A DNA stretch of 32,667 bases, from NCBI GenBank assembly GCA_017882425.1, contig JADGPM010000315.1:1-32667 (forward strand), in the 5' to 3' direction. The notes beneath the pieces are model-generated. The model was given only the letters and a program-made list of their open reading frames with translations, searched no databases and had not been told where the DNA came from. Source of the DNA: Solirubrobacteraceae bacterium (lineage in GTDB: Bacteria > Actinomycetota > Thermoleophilia > Solirubrobacterales > Solirubrobacteraceae). This document shows, in pieces, positions 16,669 to 25,040 of this stretch; the first letter of the stretch is position 1; each line of letters starts with the position of its first letter. A program made the translations under genes and the position numbers.

Positions 16669-17769
16669 CTACTTCAGGAACGCCGGGATATCGAGATCGT
16701 CATCGCCGATCTCGAGATCCGACTTCTCACTGCGCCCCACGCGCGGGCTGCGATCCCGGCTCGAGCGCTCGGCGCTCTGCCGCGTCTCCTCGCGCACGAC
16801 GCGCGAGCGCGGGCGCCCGCCGCCGTCGAAGCCGGTCCCGATGACCGTCACGCGGACCTCGTCGCCCATCGACTCGTCGATGACGGCGCCGAAGATGATG
16901 TTCGCGCTGCCGTCCGCGGCGCTGTGGATGATCTCCGCGGCGTCGTTGACCTCGAACAGCCCGAGGTCGCGGCCGCCGGTGATGTTCAGCAGGATGCCGG
17001 TCGCGCCGTTGATCGTGTCCTCGAGCAGCGGGCTCTCGATCGCGGCCTTCGCGGCGTCGGCCGCGCGCGACTCGCCGCTGCTCGTGCCGACGCCCATGAG
17101 CGCCGAGCCGGCGTCGGTCATGATCGTCCGCACGTCGGCGAAGTCGAGGTTGATGAGGCCGGGGATCGTGATCAGGTCGGTGATGCCCTGGACGCCCTGG
17201 CGCAACACGTTGTCGGCCTCGCGGAACGCCTCGAGGATCGTGGTGCGGCGCTCGACGCTGGAGAGCAGCCGCTCGTTCGGGATGACGATGAGCGTGTCGA
17301 CGACCTCGCGCAGGCGCTGGATGCCCTCCTCGGCGGAGCGCTGGCGCTGCGAGCCCTCGAACTCGAACGGGCGCGTCACGACGCCGACGGTCAGCGCGCC
17401 GATCTCGTTCTTGGCGATCTCGGCGATCACCGGCGCGGCGCCGGTGCCGGTGCCGCCGCCCTCGCCGGCGGTGACGAAGACCATGTCAGCGCCCTTGAGC
17501 GCCTCCTTGATGTCGTCCCGCGACTCTGCGGCCGCGCCGAAGCCGACCTCCGGGTTGGCGCCGGCCCCGAGACCCTTGGTCAGCTCGTGGCCGATGTTGA
17601 GCTTGATGTCGGCGTCGCACATCTGCAGCGCCTGGGCATCGGTGTTCGCGGCGATGAACTCCACGCCACGCAGACCCGCGTCGACCATGCGGTTCACCGC
17701 GTTGGTTCCGCCGCCTCCGACGCCGACGACCTTGATGACCGCGAGATATGTGCCGCTGCTTTCCATCAT
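16669..17769 (-). CDS. ftsZ: Cell division GTPase FtsZ
   Basis: [44 protein letters not shown] signature; C-terminal DLDIPAFLK. Start taken at 17769 (or ATG 17766) rather than the ORF maximum at 17868. Confidence 0.97.
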   Translation of the reverse strand: MMESSGTYLAVIKVVGVGGGGTNAVNRMVDAGLRGVEFIAANTDAQALQMCDADIKLNIGHELTKGLGAGANPEVGFGAAAESRDDIKEALKGADMVFVTAGEGGGTGTGAAPVIAEIAKNEIGALTVGVVTRPFEFEGSQRQRSAEEGIQRLREVVDTLIVIPNERLLSSVERRTTILEAFREADNVLRQGVQGITDLITIPGLINLDFADVRTIMTDAGSALMGVGTSSGESRAADAAKAAIESPLLEDTINGATGILLNITGGRDLGLFEVNDAAEIIHSAADGSANIIFGAVIDESMGDEVRVTVIGTGFDGGGRPRSRVVREETRQSAERSSRDRSPRVGRSEKSDLEIGDDDLDIPAFLK

Positions 17770-17838
17770 GCGAATGCGTCCGACTCTCAAGTTAGTGTCG
17801 AGGCTTTCGTCGCGCTGACGGGCCCCAGAAGCAATTCC

Positions 17839-17868
17839 ACGGTACGCATCGGCGTCCGCGAATGTCAA
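17839..17868 (-). promoter_or_regulatory. Candidate housekeeping-sigma promoter for ftsZ
   Basis: Minus strand TTGACA (17863-17868)-N18-TACCGT (17839-17844), fitting an actinobacterial TTGACA/TANNNT pattern ~70 nt upstream of the ATG. Confidence 0.65.
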
Positions 17869-17906
17869 CGACAGTCTACGACGGCAACATTCATTGCAGA
17901 AGCAGG

Positions 17907-17931
17907 AACCCTCGATTTTGAGGCGAGGGTT
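17907..17931 (-). terminator. Hairpin between ftsQ and the ftsZ promoter
   Basis: aaccctcg-attttgagg-cgagggtt: 8-bp perfect stem, 9-nt loop, downstream of the ftsQ stop; no strong U tract. Confidence 0.5.
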
Positions 17932-17969
17932 GTGGCCCTATCAACGCTCCAGGCGAAGTCGAGGTTGAG

Positions 17970-18890
17970 CTATGGCGTGGTCGTCGTCACCGCGGGCGGG
18001 CTCGTGGTGACCGGTGTCGTCGTCGTCGCAGCTGCGGTGGTCGTCGGGTCCGGCGTCGTCGTCGCACCGGCGCTGGCGACGGCGGCCGGGTCGGCGCTGG
18101 ACAGCGTCAGCGACTGCGGCGCCCCGCCCTGGGCGAGCGTGAGCCCGCCCGCGGCCGGACGCTCGGGAACGCGCACGTCGATATAGGTCGCGTCGACCGC
18201 GCCCGGGTCGGCCATGACGCGCTGGGCGGCGATCCACTTGGCGCGCAGCCGCCGGCCGTCGCCGAAGCGCACCTGCGGCCCGCTGTTGAGGAACGCGGTC
18301 AACCCGTGGCCGCCCAGCGTCACCTTCGTGACACGTGCTCGCAGCGCGACGGGAGCGGCGGCGAGCAGGTCGACCTTCGCCTGCGTGGGACGGTCGCCGA
18401 CGTGGTTGCCGCCCGGCGGCACCTTGACGATGATCAGCGGCAGGCCGCTCACCGGGATCTCACGCAGGAGCGTGCCGTCGTCGGCGACCGCGACCTGCTG
18501 GGAGCCGGAGTCGATGACGCCGACCGGCGTGCGCTCGTCGACGACGATCTTCAGGGCGTGCGGCGGGCTTGCATGCGCCTGCACGCCCTTGACGAGCGGG
18601 TAGCTCGCCACGGCGGCGCGCAGGGCCGCCTCGTCGACGTGCAGGGTCGTCATGTCCTGCGCGGCGGTCTCGAGCGCCGTCCGGACGGCCGGCGCGCCGA
18701 AGCCGTGCACGCCGGTGACGGTCACGCGCTCCACCCGCATGAGCGAGGAGTCGCGCAGCCACAGCCAGCCCGCGAAGAGCAGCGCGGCGCCGACGACCGC
18801 GGCGGCGACCAGCCGCGGCGAGATGCGCGGCAGCCGGGGCACGCGCGGAACGCGGAGCATGCGCGGGGCGGCGGAGCGCACAGACATCAC
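17970..18890 (-). CDS. ftsQ: Cell division protein FtsQ/DivIB (POTRA type) with Thr-rich C-terminal tail
   Basis: 306 aa; single N-terminal TM (LVAAAVVGAALLFAGWLWL), VERVTVTGVHGFGAPAVRTALE POTRA-like region; position between murC and ftsZ; tail ATTTPDPTTTAAATTTTPVTTSPPAVTTTTP. Confidence 0.88.
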   Translation of the reverse strand: MMSVRSAAPRMLRVPRVPRLPRISPRLVAAAVVGAALLFAGWLWLRDSSLMRVERVTVTGVHGFGAPAVRTALETAAQDMTTLHVDEAALRAAVASYPLVKGVQAHASPPHALKIVVDERTPVGVIDSGSQQVAVADDGTLLREIPVSGLPLIIVKVPPGGNHVGDRPTQAKVDLLAAAPVALRARVTKVTLGGHGLTAFLNSGPQVRFGDGRRLRAKWIAAQRVMADPGAVDATYIDVRVPERPAAGGLTLAQGGAPQSLTLSSADPAAVASAGATTTPDPTTTAAATTTTPVTTSPPAVTTTTP

Positions 18891-18900
18891 CGTGCACTTC

Positions 18901-18918
18901 GACGGCGGGCCCGCCGTC
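18901..18918. repeat. Perfect 18-bp palindrome between murC and ftsQ
   Basis: gacggcgggcccgccgtc; 9-bp arms with no spacer, in a 44-bp gap. Confidence 0.6.
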
Positions 18919-18934
18919 CCTGCCCCCCGCGCGC

Positions 18935-20272
18935 CTAGGCCACGAGCCGCTCGCCGAGCGAGCGGACATCCCCCGCGCCGAGGACCAGCAGCAGGTCCCC
19001 CTCACGCAGGCGCGCGCGCAGCACGCGCTCGGCGTCGTCGAACGAGGGCAGCCACAGGACCTCCCGGCCCGGCGCCGCGTCGACGACCGCCGCGGCGATC
19101 GTGCGCCCGCTGATCCCCGGGAAGTCCGCGGCGCGCTCGCGCGCCGGGTAGACGTCGAGCACGCACACGACGTCGGCGCCCGCCAGCGCGCGCCCGAACG
19201 CGCCGGCCAGGTGCTGGGTTCGCGAGTACAGGTGCGGCTGGAAGACGGCGACGAGCCGCCGGGGGCGCAGCGTGCGGGCGGCGGCGATCGTGGCGGCGAC
19301 CTCGGTCGGGTGGTGGGCGTAGTCATCGACGACCTGCACACCGCTCGCCGCCTGGCCGAGCGTCTCGAAGCGCCGGCCCGCGCCGGCGAACGTCGCGATC
19401 GCCGCGACCGCCGCCTGCGGATCGACGCCGGCGAGCGCCGCGGCCTCGAGCGCCGCCGCGGCATTGCGCGCGTTGTGCGCGCCGGGCACGCCGAGGCGCA
19501 CCTCGAGGCCGCGCCAGGCGAAGCGCGAGCCGGTCGGCTCGAGCACGGGGTCGGCGACGTCGAACGGGACGACGGGCGCATCGCCGCGCAGCTCGAGCAG
19601 CTCCGGGCGGTCGAGGATGACCGCCTGCGGCGGCCCGTCGAGGAACTCACGGAAGACGTCACGGACCTCGTGCAGCGAGGCGTAGTTGGCATGGTGGTCG
19701 AGCTCGACGTTCGTGACGACCGCGATCTCCACCTCGAGCGCGAGCATCGACCGGTCTGACTCGTCGGCCTCGACCACGAGCCAGTCGCCCGAGCCCCAGG
19801 CCGCATTGCGACCCGTCGACCCGAGGGTCCCGCCGATGAGATAGCCGGGGTCCATCCCGCAGCCGAGCAGCACGTGGGCGGCCATGCTCGTCGTCGTCGT
19901 CTTGCCGTGCGCGCCGGCGACCGCGATCGTCCGCTTGAGCGAGGTGAGCTCGCGGAGCAGCTCGGCGCGCGCCATCACGCGCAGGCCGCGCTCCCGCGCC
20001 AGGGCCAGTTCGGGATTGTCTGCGGGAACCGCCGTCGAGTAGACGACCTCGACGTCCTCGCCGGCGGGCAGGTTCGCCGCCGCGTGCCCGGCGTGGACGT
20101 CGGCCCCCCGCGCGCGCAGCGTCGCCAGCGCCTGGGAGTCCGCACGGTCCGAGCCGCTGACCCTCGCCCCGAGCTCGATCGCGACGCTCGCCCACCCGCT
20201 CATGCCCGCGCCGCCGATCCCGACGAAGTGCAGGGTCCGGCCGTTCCAGGGCCCGGCAGGAGCGATGCTCAT
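18935..20272 (-). CDS. murC: UDP-N-acetylmuramate--L-alanine ligase
   Basis: ATG at 20272: MSIAPAGPWNGRTLHFVGIGGAGMSGWA; VAGAHGKTTTTSM; ATGA overlap with murG. Confidence 0.95.
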   Translation of the reverse strand: MSIAPAGPWNGRTLHFVGIGGAGMSGWASVAIELGARVSGSDRADSQALATLRARGADVHAGHAAANLPAGEDVEVVYSTAVPADNPELALARERGLRVMARAELLRELTSLKRTIAVAGAHGKTTTTSMAAHVLLGCGMDPGYLIGGTLGSTGRNAAWGSGDWLVVEADESDRSMLALEVEIAVVTNVELDHHANYASLHEVRDVFREFLDGPPQAVILDRPELLELRGDAPVVPFDVADPVLEPTGSRFAWRGLEVRLGVPGAHNARNAAAALEAAALAGVDPQAAVAAIATFAGAGRRFETLGQAASGVQVVDDYAHHPTEVAATIAAARTLRPRRLVAVFQPHLYSRTQHLAGAFGRALAGADVVCVLDVYPARERAADFPGISGRTIAAAVVDAAPGREVLWLPSFDDAERVLRARLREGDLLLVLGAGDVRSLGERLVA

Positions 20273-21354
20273 CGCGCGGCCTCCCCCGCGCGCACGAGCT
20301 CGCCGGCGATCTCGCGAGCGGCGTCCGGGCGGGCGAGCCCCTTCGAGGCGGCGGCCATCGCCGCCAGTCGCGCGGGGTCGTCCAGCAGCGCCGCGACCTC
20401 CCGCGCGAGGCGCTCGGGTGTGAGCTCGCCGTCCGGAACGACGACGGCCGCCCCGGCACGCTCCATCCAGCGGGCGTTCGCGGCCTGGTGGTCCCCGGCA
20501 GCGAAGGGATAGGGCACGAGGATCGCCGGCCGCCCCGCCGCGGCGACCTCGAAGATCGAGCCCCCGGCGCGCGCGACGACCAGGTCCCCCGCGAGCAGCG
20601 CATCGCCGAACCCGTCGACGAAGCCGCGCAGGTCGTAGTGCCCGGCCGGTGCCTGCGCCAGGCGCTCGCGCAGCGCCGCCAGGTCGCGCTCGCCCGCGGC
20701 GTGCAGCACGTGGAGGTCGTCCGCTCGGGCGAACGCCTCGACGGCGGCATCGTTGATCGTGCGCGCACCCAGCGAGCCGCCGAAGACGACGAGCACCCGC
20801 TCGTCCGCGGCGATGCCGAAGCGCTCGCGCGCCGCGGCCCGGTCGGCGGCGGGCGCCGGGACCGGCCGGCCCGTGACGCGGTAGCGCTCCCCGTCGCGCC
20901 CCTCGAGCGGGAACGCCAGGCAGACGCGGCGCGCGAACGGCGCGAGCATGCGGTTGGCGACGCCGAGGTGGCTGTCGGCCTCGGTCAGCACGAGCGGGAT
21001 CCGCCGCAGCACCGCCGCGAGCCCGACCGGCCCGGCGACGTAGCCCCCGCCGCCCATCACCGCGCCCGGCCGCAACTCGCCGAGCAGGCGCCATGCGGTG
21101 AGGACCGCGCCCGCGGCCTTCGCCATCGCGCGCAGCGCCTTCAGGGGATTCGTGCGGCTGAGGCCCTCGACCGCGATGACGCGCAGCTCGTAGCCGGCGG
21201 CGGGGACGAGGTCGCGCTCGGCGCGCTCGCCGCCGATGAAGACGACGCGCGGCGGGTGCGCGACGTCAGCCCGCAGCGCGTCGGCCACCGCCAGCGCCGG
21301 AACGACGTGCCCCGCCGTCCCTCCCGCTGCGATGACGTAGGTCTGCGTCTCCAT
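20269..21354 (-). CDS. murG: UDP-GlcNAc:lipid I N-acetylglucosaminyltransferase
   Basis: 361 aa; AAGGTAGHVVPALAVADALR; VMGGGGYVAGPVGLAA; VARAGGSIFEVAAAGRPAILVPYP. Confidence 0.95.
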   Translation of the reverse strand: METQTYVIAAGGTAGHVVPALAVADALRADVAHPPRVVFIGGERAERDLVPAAGYELRVIAVEGLSRTNPLKALRAMAKAAGAVLTAWRLLGELRPGAVMGGGGYVAGPVGLAAVLRRIPLVLTEADSHLGVANRMLAPFARRVCLAFPLEGRDGERYRVTGRPVPAPAADRAAARERFGIAADERVLVVFGGSLGARTINDAAVEAFARADDLHVLHAAGERDLAALRERLAQAPAGHYDLRGFVDGFGDALLAGDLVVARAGGSIFEVAAAGRPAILVPYPFAAGDHQAANARWMERAGAAVVVPDGELTPERLAREVAALLDDPARLAAMAAASKGLARPDAAREIAGELVRAGEAAR

Positions 21355-22549
21355 CGGCCCGTGATCGTGCCTGATCGCGCGCGCCGCTGACGGCCCGCAG
21401 GTGCACGGACCCGCCGCGCGCGATGTTCATGAGCAGCCCGACGCCCGCCAGCAGGACGACGAGGTTCGTCGACCCGTAGGAGATGAAGGGCAGCGGGACG
21501 CCCGTCAGCGGGGCGATGCCCAGGACCACGAAGACGTTGAGCATCGCCTGACAGAGCACGAGCGAGGTCAGCCCGGCGGCGAGCAGCGCGGCGTAGCGAC
21601 CCTTCGCGCGCTGGGCGATCCGCAGCCCGGCCCACGCGACGACGCCGTAGACGACGAGCAGGCCCAGCACTCCGACGAGGCCCAGCTCCTCACCGATGAC
21701 CGCGAGGATGAAGTCGGTGTGCGCCTCCGGCAGGTAGAAGATCTTCTGGACCGACTCGCCGAGCCCGCGTCCGAACAGCCCGCCGGAGCCGAGCGCGATC
21801 TGCCCCTGCACCGCCTGAAAGCCCGTGCTGCCGGCGTGATGCCAGGGGTCGAGGAACGACGTGAGCCGGTCGCGGCGGTAGGGCGCGCTCATCGCGTACA
21901 GCAGGACGAACGTGCCGCCGACACCGGCTGCGCCGCCGAGCCAGCGGATCGGAACGCCCGCCGCGATCAGCATCGCCGCGATCGTGAACGCGATCACGAG
22001 CGCCGTCCCGAGGTCCGGCTGGGAGGCGACGAGCAGCGCGGCGAGACCCGCCACGAGCCCGAGTGGGACGAGCTCCTGCCAGCGCCGGAACCCGCGCGGG
22101 CGCTCGGCGAGGAACTTCGCCGCGTACATGACGAGCGCGAGCTTGGCGATCTCGCTGGGCTGGAAGGTGAGAGGGCCCGCGCCGAGCCAGCGGCGGGCGC
22201 CGTTGACCGAGACGCCGAAGCCCGGCAGTCGCACGAGCACCAGCAGGCCGAAGGAGATCGCCAGCAGCGGGCCCGTGAAGCCGAGGATCCGCTGCAGCGG
22301 CATCCGCGCGATCGCGGACATCGCGATGAACCCGGCCGCGCCGTACATGACGTACTTCACGAGGAACGCGGTGCCGTCCCCGCCGCCCTTGATGACGGTG
22401 CTCGCCGACGACGCGCTGTACACCATGACCGCCCCGAAGGCGACGAGGCACAGCACCGCCGTCAGGAGGACGTCCTCCTCGATCGGGCGCGTGCGTCCGC
22501 GCCGCGCGGGCGCGGGCGGGGCAGCGGCGCGGGCGGCAGCGCGGGCCAT
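21266..22549 (-). CDS. ftsW: SEDS-family peptidoglycan polymerase FtsW
   Basis: 427 aa; GARRWLGAGPLTFQPSEIAKLALVMYAA, HTDFILAVIGEELGLVG, GIAPLTGVPLPFISYGSTNLVVLLAGVGLLMNIAR. The frame stays open to 21266, inside murG. Confidence 0.94.
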   Translation of the reverse strand: MARAAARAAAPPAPARRGRTRPIEEDVLLTAVLCLVAFGAVMVYSASSASTVIKGGGDGTAFLVKYVMYGAAGFIAMSAIARMPLQRILGFTGPLLAISFGLLVLVRLPGFGVSVNGARRWLGAGPLTFQPSEIAKLALVMYAAKFLAERPRGFRRWQELVPLGLVAGLAALLVASQPDLGTALVIAFTIAAMLIAAGVPIRWLGGAAGVGGTFVLLYAMSAPYRRDRLTSFLDPWHHAGSTGFQAVQGQIALGSGGLFGRGLGESVQKIFYLPEAHTDFILAVIGEELGLVGVLGLLVVYGVVAWAGLRIAQRAKGRYAALLAAGLTSLVLCQAMLNVFVVLGIAPLTGVPLPFISYGSTNLVVLLAGVGLLMNIARGGSVHLRAVSGARDQARSRADGDADLRHRSGRDGGARRSGAGGGRRAAG

Positions 22550-22621
22550 CCCGGCCCCCTTCGCTGTGCTGACCGCGAATCCTGCCGGGCGTGCGTGCAG
22601 GGAGACGCCACGTGGACCCTC

Positions 22622-23965
22622 TCACGAGGACGTCACCAGCGTCTTGAAGTGCGCCCCCCGCTCCTCATAGCCGCCGGGGTACTGGTCGAAGCTCGCGCAG
22701 GCCGGGGAGAGCAGCACGACCTCGCCGGGTTCGGCAGCGGCGCGGGCGGCGGCGACGGCCTGCTCGAGGTCGCCGCTGCGGATCAGTTCGGCAGCGTCGC
22801 CGAGCGCGCCGGCGATGGCGCCGGCGTCCTCGCCGACGAGGTATGCGGCCCGGACGTGGATCGCGACCGCGTCGCGCAGCGGCGCGAAATCCTGGCCCTT
22901 GCCCTGGCCTCCGAGGATCAGGTGCACGGGGGCCGTGAAGGCGTCGAGCGCCACGAGGGTGGACGCGACGTTCGTCGCCTTCGAGTCGTTGACCCAGAGA
23001 ACCCCGCCGACCTCTGCGACGTCCTCGATCCGGTGCTCGACCCCCGGGAAGGTGCGCAGACCCTCGGCAACGGCCTCCGGCTCGATGCCGGCCGACAGCG
23101 CGGCGGCGGCGGCGCCCATCGCGTTCTCGAGGTTGTGGGCCCCGCGGATGCGCACGTCGGAGGCGCGCATCACGTCAGCCCCCTGCCAGGTGATGATCCC
23201 GTCGCGCAGCGCGAGGTCGACGTCCCAGTGTGGGCCGAAGGTGACCCGCCGGCCCTCGCCGCCGGCCTGCGCGAGCAGCTCCGGCGGCCCGATCGCCACG
23301 TGGTCGGACCCCTGCCGCGCGAAGATCCGCAGCTTGGCGGCGAGATAGTCCTCCATCGTCCCGTGCCGGTCGAGGTGGTCGGGCTGGACGTTGAGGATGA
23401 GCGCGACGTCGGGCGCGAACGCGACGGTGTCCTCGAGCTGGAACGAGCTGGCCTCGCAGATCACCGTCGCGTCGCCCTCGCGATCGGCCGCGAGCGTGCT
23501 GACGGCGAGGCCGACATTCCCGGCGACGTCGACGGGCCGGCCCGCCGCCCGCCAGATCGCGCCGAGCAGCTCCGCGGTCGTCGTCTTCCCGTTCGTTCCC
23601 GTCACGGCGACGAACGGGCGCTCCACGAGCCGCCACCCCAGCTCCAGCTCGCCGTAGACCGACACGCCCCGCCGCCGCGCCTCGACGATCACCGGCGCCT
23701 CGCGCGGCACGCCGGGGCTCTTCACGACCGCCCGCGCACGGCGGAGCTCCACGAGGCCATCGACCCCGGTCCACACCTCCATGCCCAGCGCCCGCAGCGC
23801 CTCGGCCTCCGGCGGCTTCCCGGAGTCCACGCACACCACGGCCTCGCCCCTCGCCCACAGCGCCCGAGCGGCCGCAGCACCGGACCGCCGCAGGCCCACC
23901 ACCAGCCAAGGACCAACCGGAATCGGGGGACGCCGTCGAGGAATCACAGAACCCTCCACAAGCAC
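22622..23965 (-). CDS. murD: UDP-N-acetylmuramoyl-L-alanine--D-glutamate ligase
   Basis: 447 aa; VAVTGTNGKTTTAELLGAI, LNVQPDHLDRHGTMEDYLAAK, LGGQGKGQDFAPL; GTG start at 23965 or 23947. Confidence 0.94.
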   Translation of the reverse strand: MLVEGSVIPRRRPPIPVGPWLVVGLRRSGAAAARALWARGEAVVCVDSGKPPEAEALRALGMEVWTGVDGLVELRRARAVVKSPGVPREAPVIVEARRRGVSVYGELELGWRLVERPFVAVTGTNGKTTTAELLGAIWRAAGRPVDVAGNVGLAVSTLAADREGDATVICEASSFQLEDTVAFAPDVALILNVQPDHLDRHGTMEDYLAAKLRIFARQGSDHVAIGPPELLAQAGGEGRRVTFGPHWDVDLALRDGIITWQGADVMRASDVRIRGAHNLENAMGAAAAALSAGIEPEAVAEGLRTFPGVEHRIEDVAEVGGVLWVNDSKATNVASTLVALDAFTAPVHLILGGQGKGQDFAPLRDAVAIHVRAAYLVGEDAGAIAGALGDAAELIRSGDLEQAVAAARAAAEPGEVVLLSPACASFDQYPGGYEERGAHFKTLVTSS

Positions 23966-23983
23966 GACCGATGGATCGTGGAT

Positions 23984-24052
23984 GCCTGAGGCCGCACGCG
24001 GGCCGGGTGCTGTGGCAGAGCCACTGCCCCGGCCCCGCGGGTGGCCTCAGGC
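23984..24052. repeat. 69-nt near-perfect inverted repeat (long hairpin) in the murD/mraY gap
   Basis: GCCTGAGGCC...GGCCTCAGGC outer arms; inner CGCGGG/CCCGCG, CCGGG/CCCGG, GC/GC, GTGGC-AGA-GCCAC. About 30 paired positions with two mismatches and two 1-nt bulges. A second hairpin gcgcc-acga-ggcgc follows at 24051-24064. Confidence 0.85.
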
Positions 24053-24071
24053 GCCACGAGGCGCGGTCGCA

Positions 24072-25040
24072 TCATCGGATTGACGCTCGATAGAGCGTGA
24101 ATCCGATCGCCGCGCACACGATGGCGATGATCCAGAACCGCAGGATGATCTTCGTCTCCGACCATCCCCGCATCTCGAAGTGGTGGTGGATCGGGGCCAT
24201 CAGGAACACCCGCCGGCGCCACGTCTGGAACGTGAACACCTGGATGATCACGCTCAGCGCCTCCATCACGAAGATGCCGCCGAGCAGCACGAGCAGGAAC
24301 GACGTGTTCGTCATCACCGCCATCCCGCCGATCGCTCCGCCGAGGCCCAGCGAGCCGGTGTCCCCCATGAAGATCGTCGCCGGGAACGCGTTGTACCAGA
24401 GGAATCCCACGCAGGCGCCGACCACGCACGCGCTCAGCAGCGCCAGGTCGGACTCCCCCGTCGTCAGGTACGTGATGCCGATGTACGCGAGCATCACGAT
24501 GCCCGCGCAGCCCGCGGCGAGGCCGTCGAGGCCGTCGGTCAGGTTCACGGCGCTCGTCGTGCCCGCGATCACGAGGTAGACGAGCACCGGGAAGAAGACC
24601 CCGAGGTCGACGCTCGCGTCGACGACCCGCAGGCGCACGGTCGTGGAGATCCCCGCCTTCTGCGTGGCGACCCACCACAGCGCGAGCGAGATGATCACGG
24701 TGAGGACGAGCTTCGTGCGCCCGCGCAGGCCGAGCGAGCGGCGCCGCACGATCTTCGTGTAGTCGTCGGCGAACCCGATCCCCGCGCACGCCACGGCCGT
24801 GCCGTAGACGCCCACCGCGCGCCACTCGTAGTTCGAGAGCACGAGGAACGGCACCGAGATCGCCAGGAAGATGATGATCCCGCCCATCGTCGGCGTGCCG
24901 GCCTTCGTGTGGTGGCCGGCCGGGCCCTCTTCGCGGATCGTCTGGCCGAACTCGCGGTCGTGGAGGAAGGCGATGAAACGCGGGGACAGGAAGACGCAGA
25001 GCAGCAGCGCGACCGTCCCGCCGATGAGGACCTCCCCCAT
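24072..25040 (-). CDS. mraY: Phospho-N-acetylmuramoyl-pentapeptide-transferase
   Basis: 322 aa; GTPTMGGIIIFLAI, FADDYTKIVRRRSLGLRGRTKL, NLTDGLDGLAAG, FMGDTGSLGLGG, APIHHHFEMRGWSETKI. Confidence 0.97.
   Translation of the reverse strand: MGEVLIGGTVALLLCVFLSPRFIAFLHDREFGQTIREEGPAGHHTKAGTPTMGGIIIFLAISVPFLVLSNYEWRAVGVYGTAVACAGIGFADDYTKIVRRRSLGLRGRTKLVLTVIISLALWWVATQKAGISTTVRLRVVDASVDLGVFFPVLVYLVIAGTTSAVNLTDGLDGLAAGCAGIVMLAYIGITYLTTGESDLALLSACVVGACVGFLWYNAFPATIFMGDTGSLGLGGAIGGMAVMTNTSFLLVLLGGIFVMEALSVIIQVFTFQTWRRRVFLMAPIHHHFEMRGWSETKIILRFWIIAIVCAAIGFTLYRASIR

Noticed and set aside
17770-17868. N-terminal extension of FtsZ ([11 protein letters not shown]...)
   Set aside because: The TTGACA/TACCGT promoter would lie inside it, and homologous FtsZ proteins start near [16 protein letters not shown].
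17970-18183. Val-rich plus-strand peptide (GVVVVTAGGLVVTGVVVVAAAVVVGSG) as a novel membrane protein
   Set aside because: It is the antisense reading of the Thr-rich FtsQ tail codons, not an independent gene.
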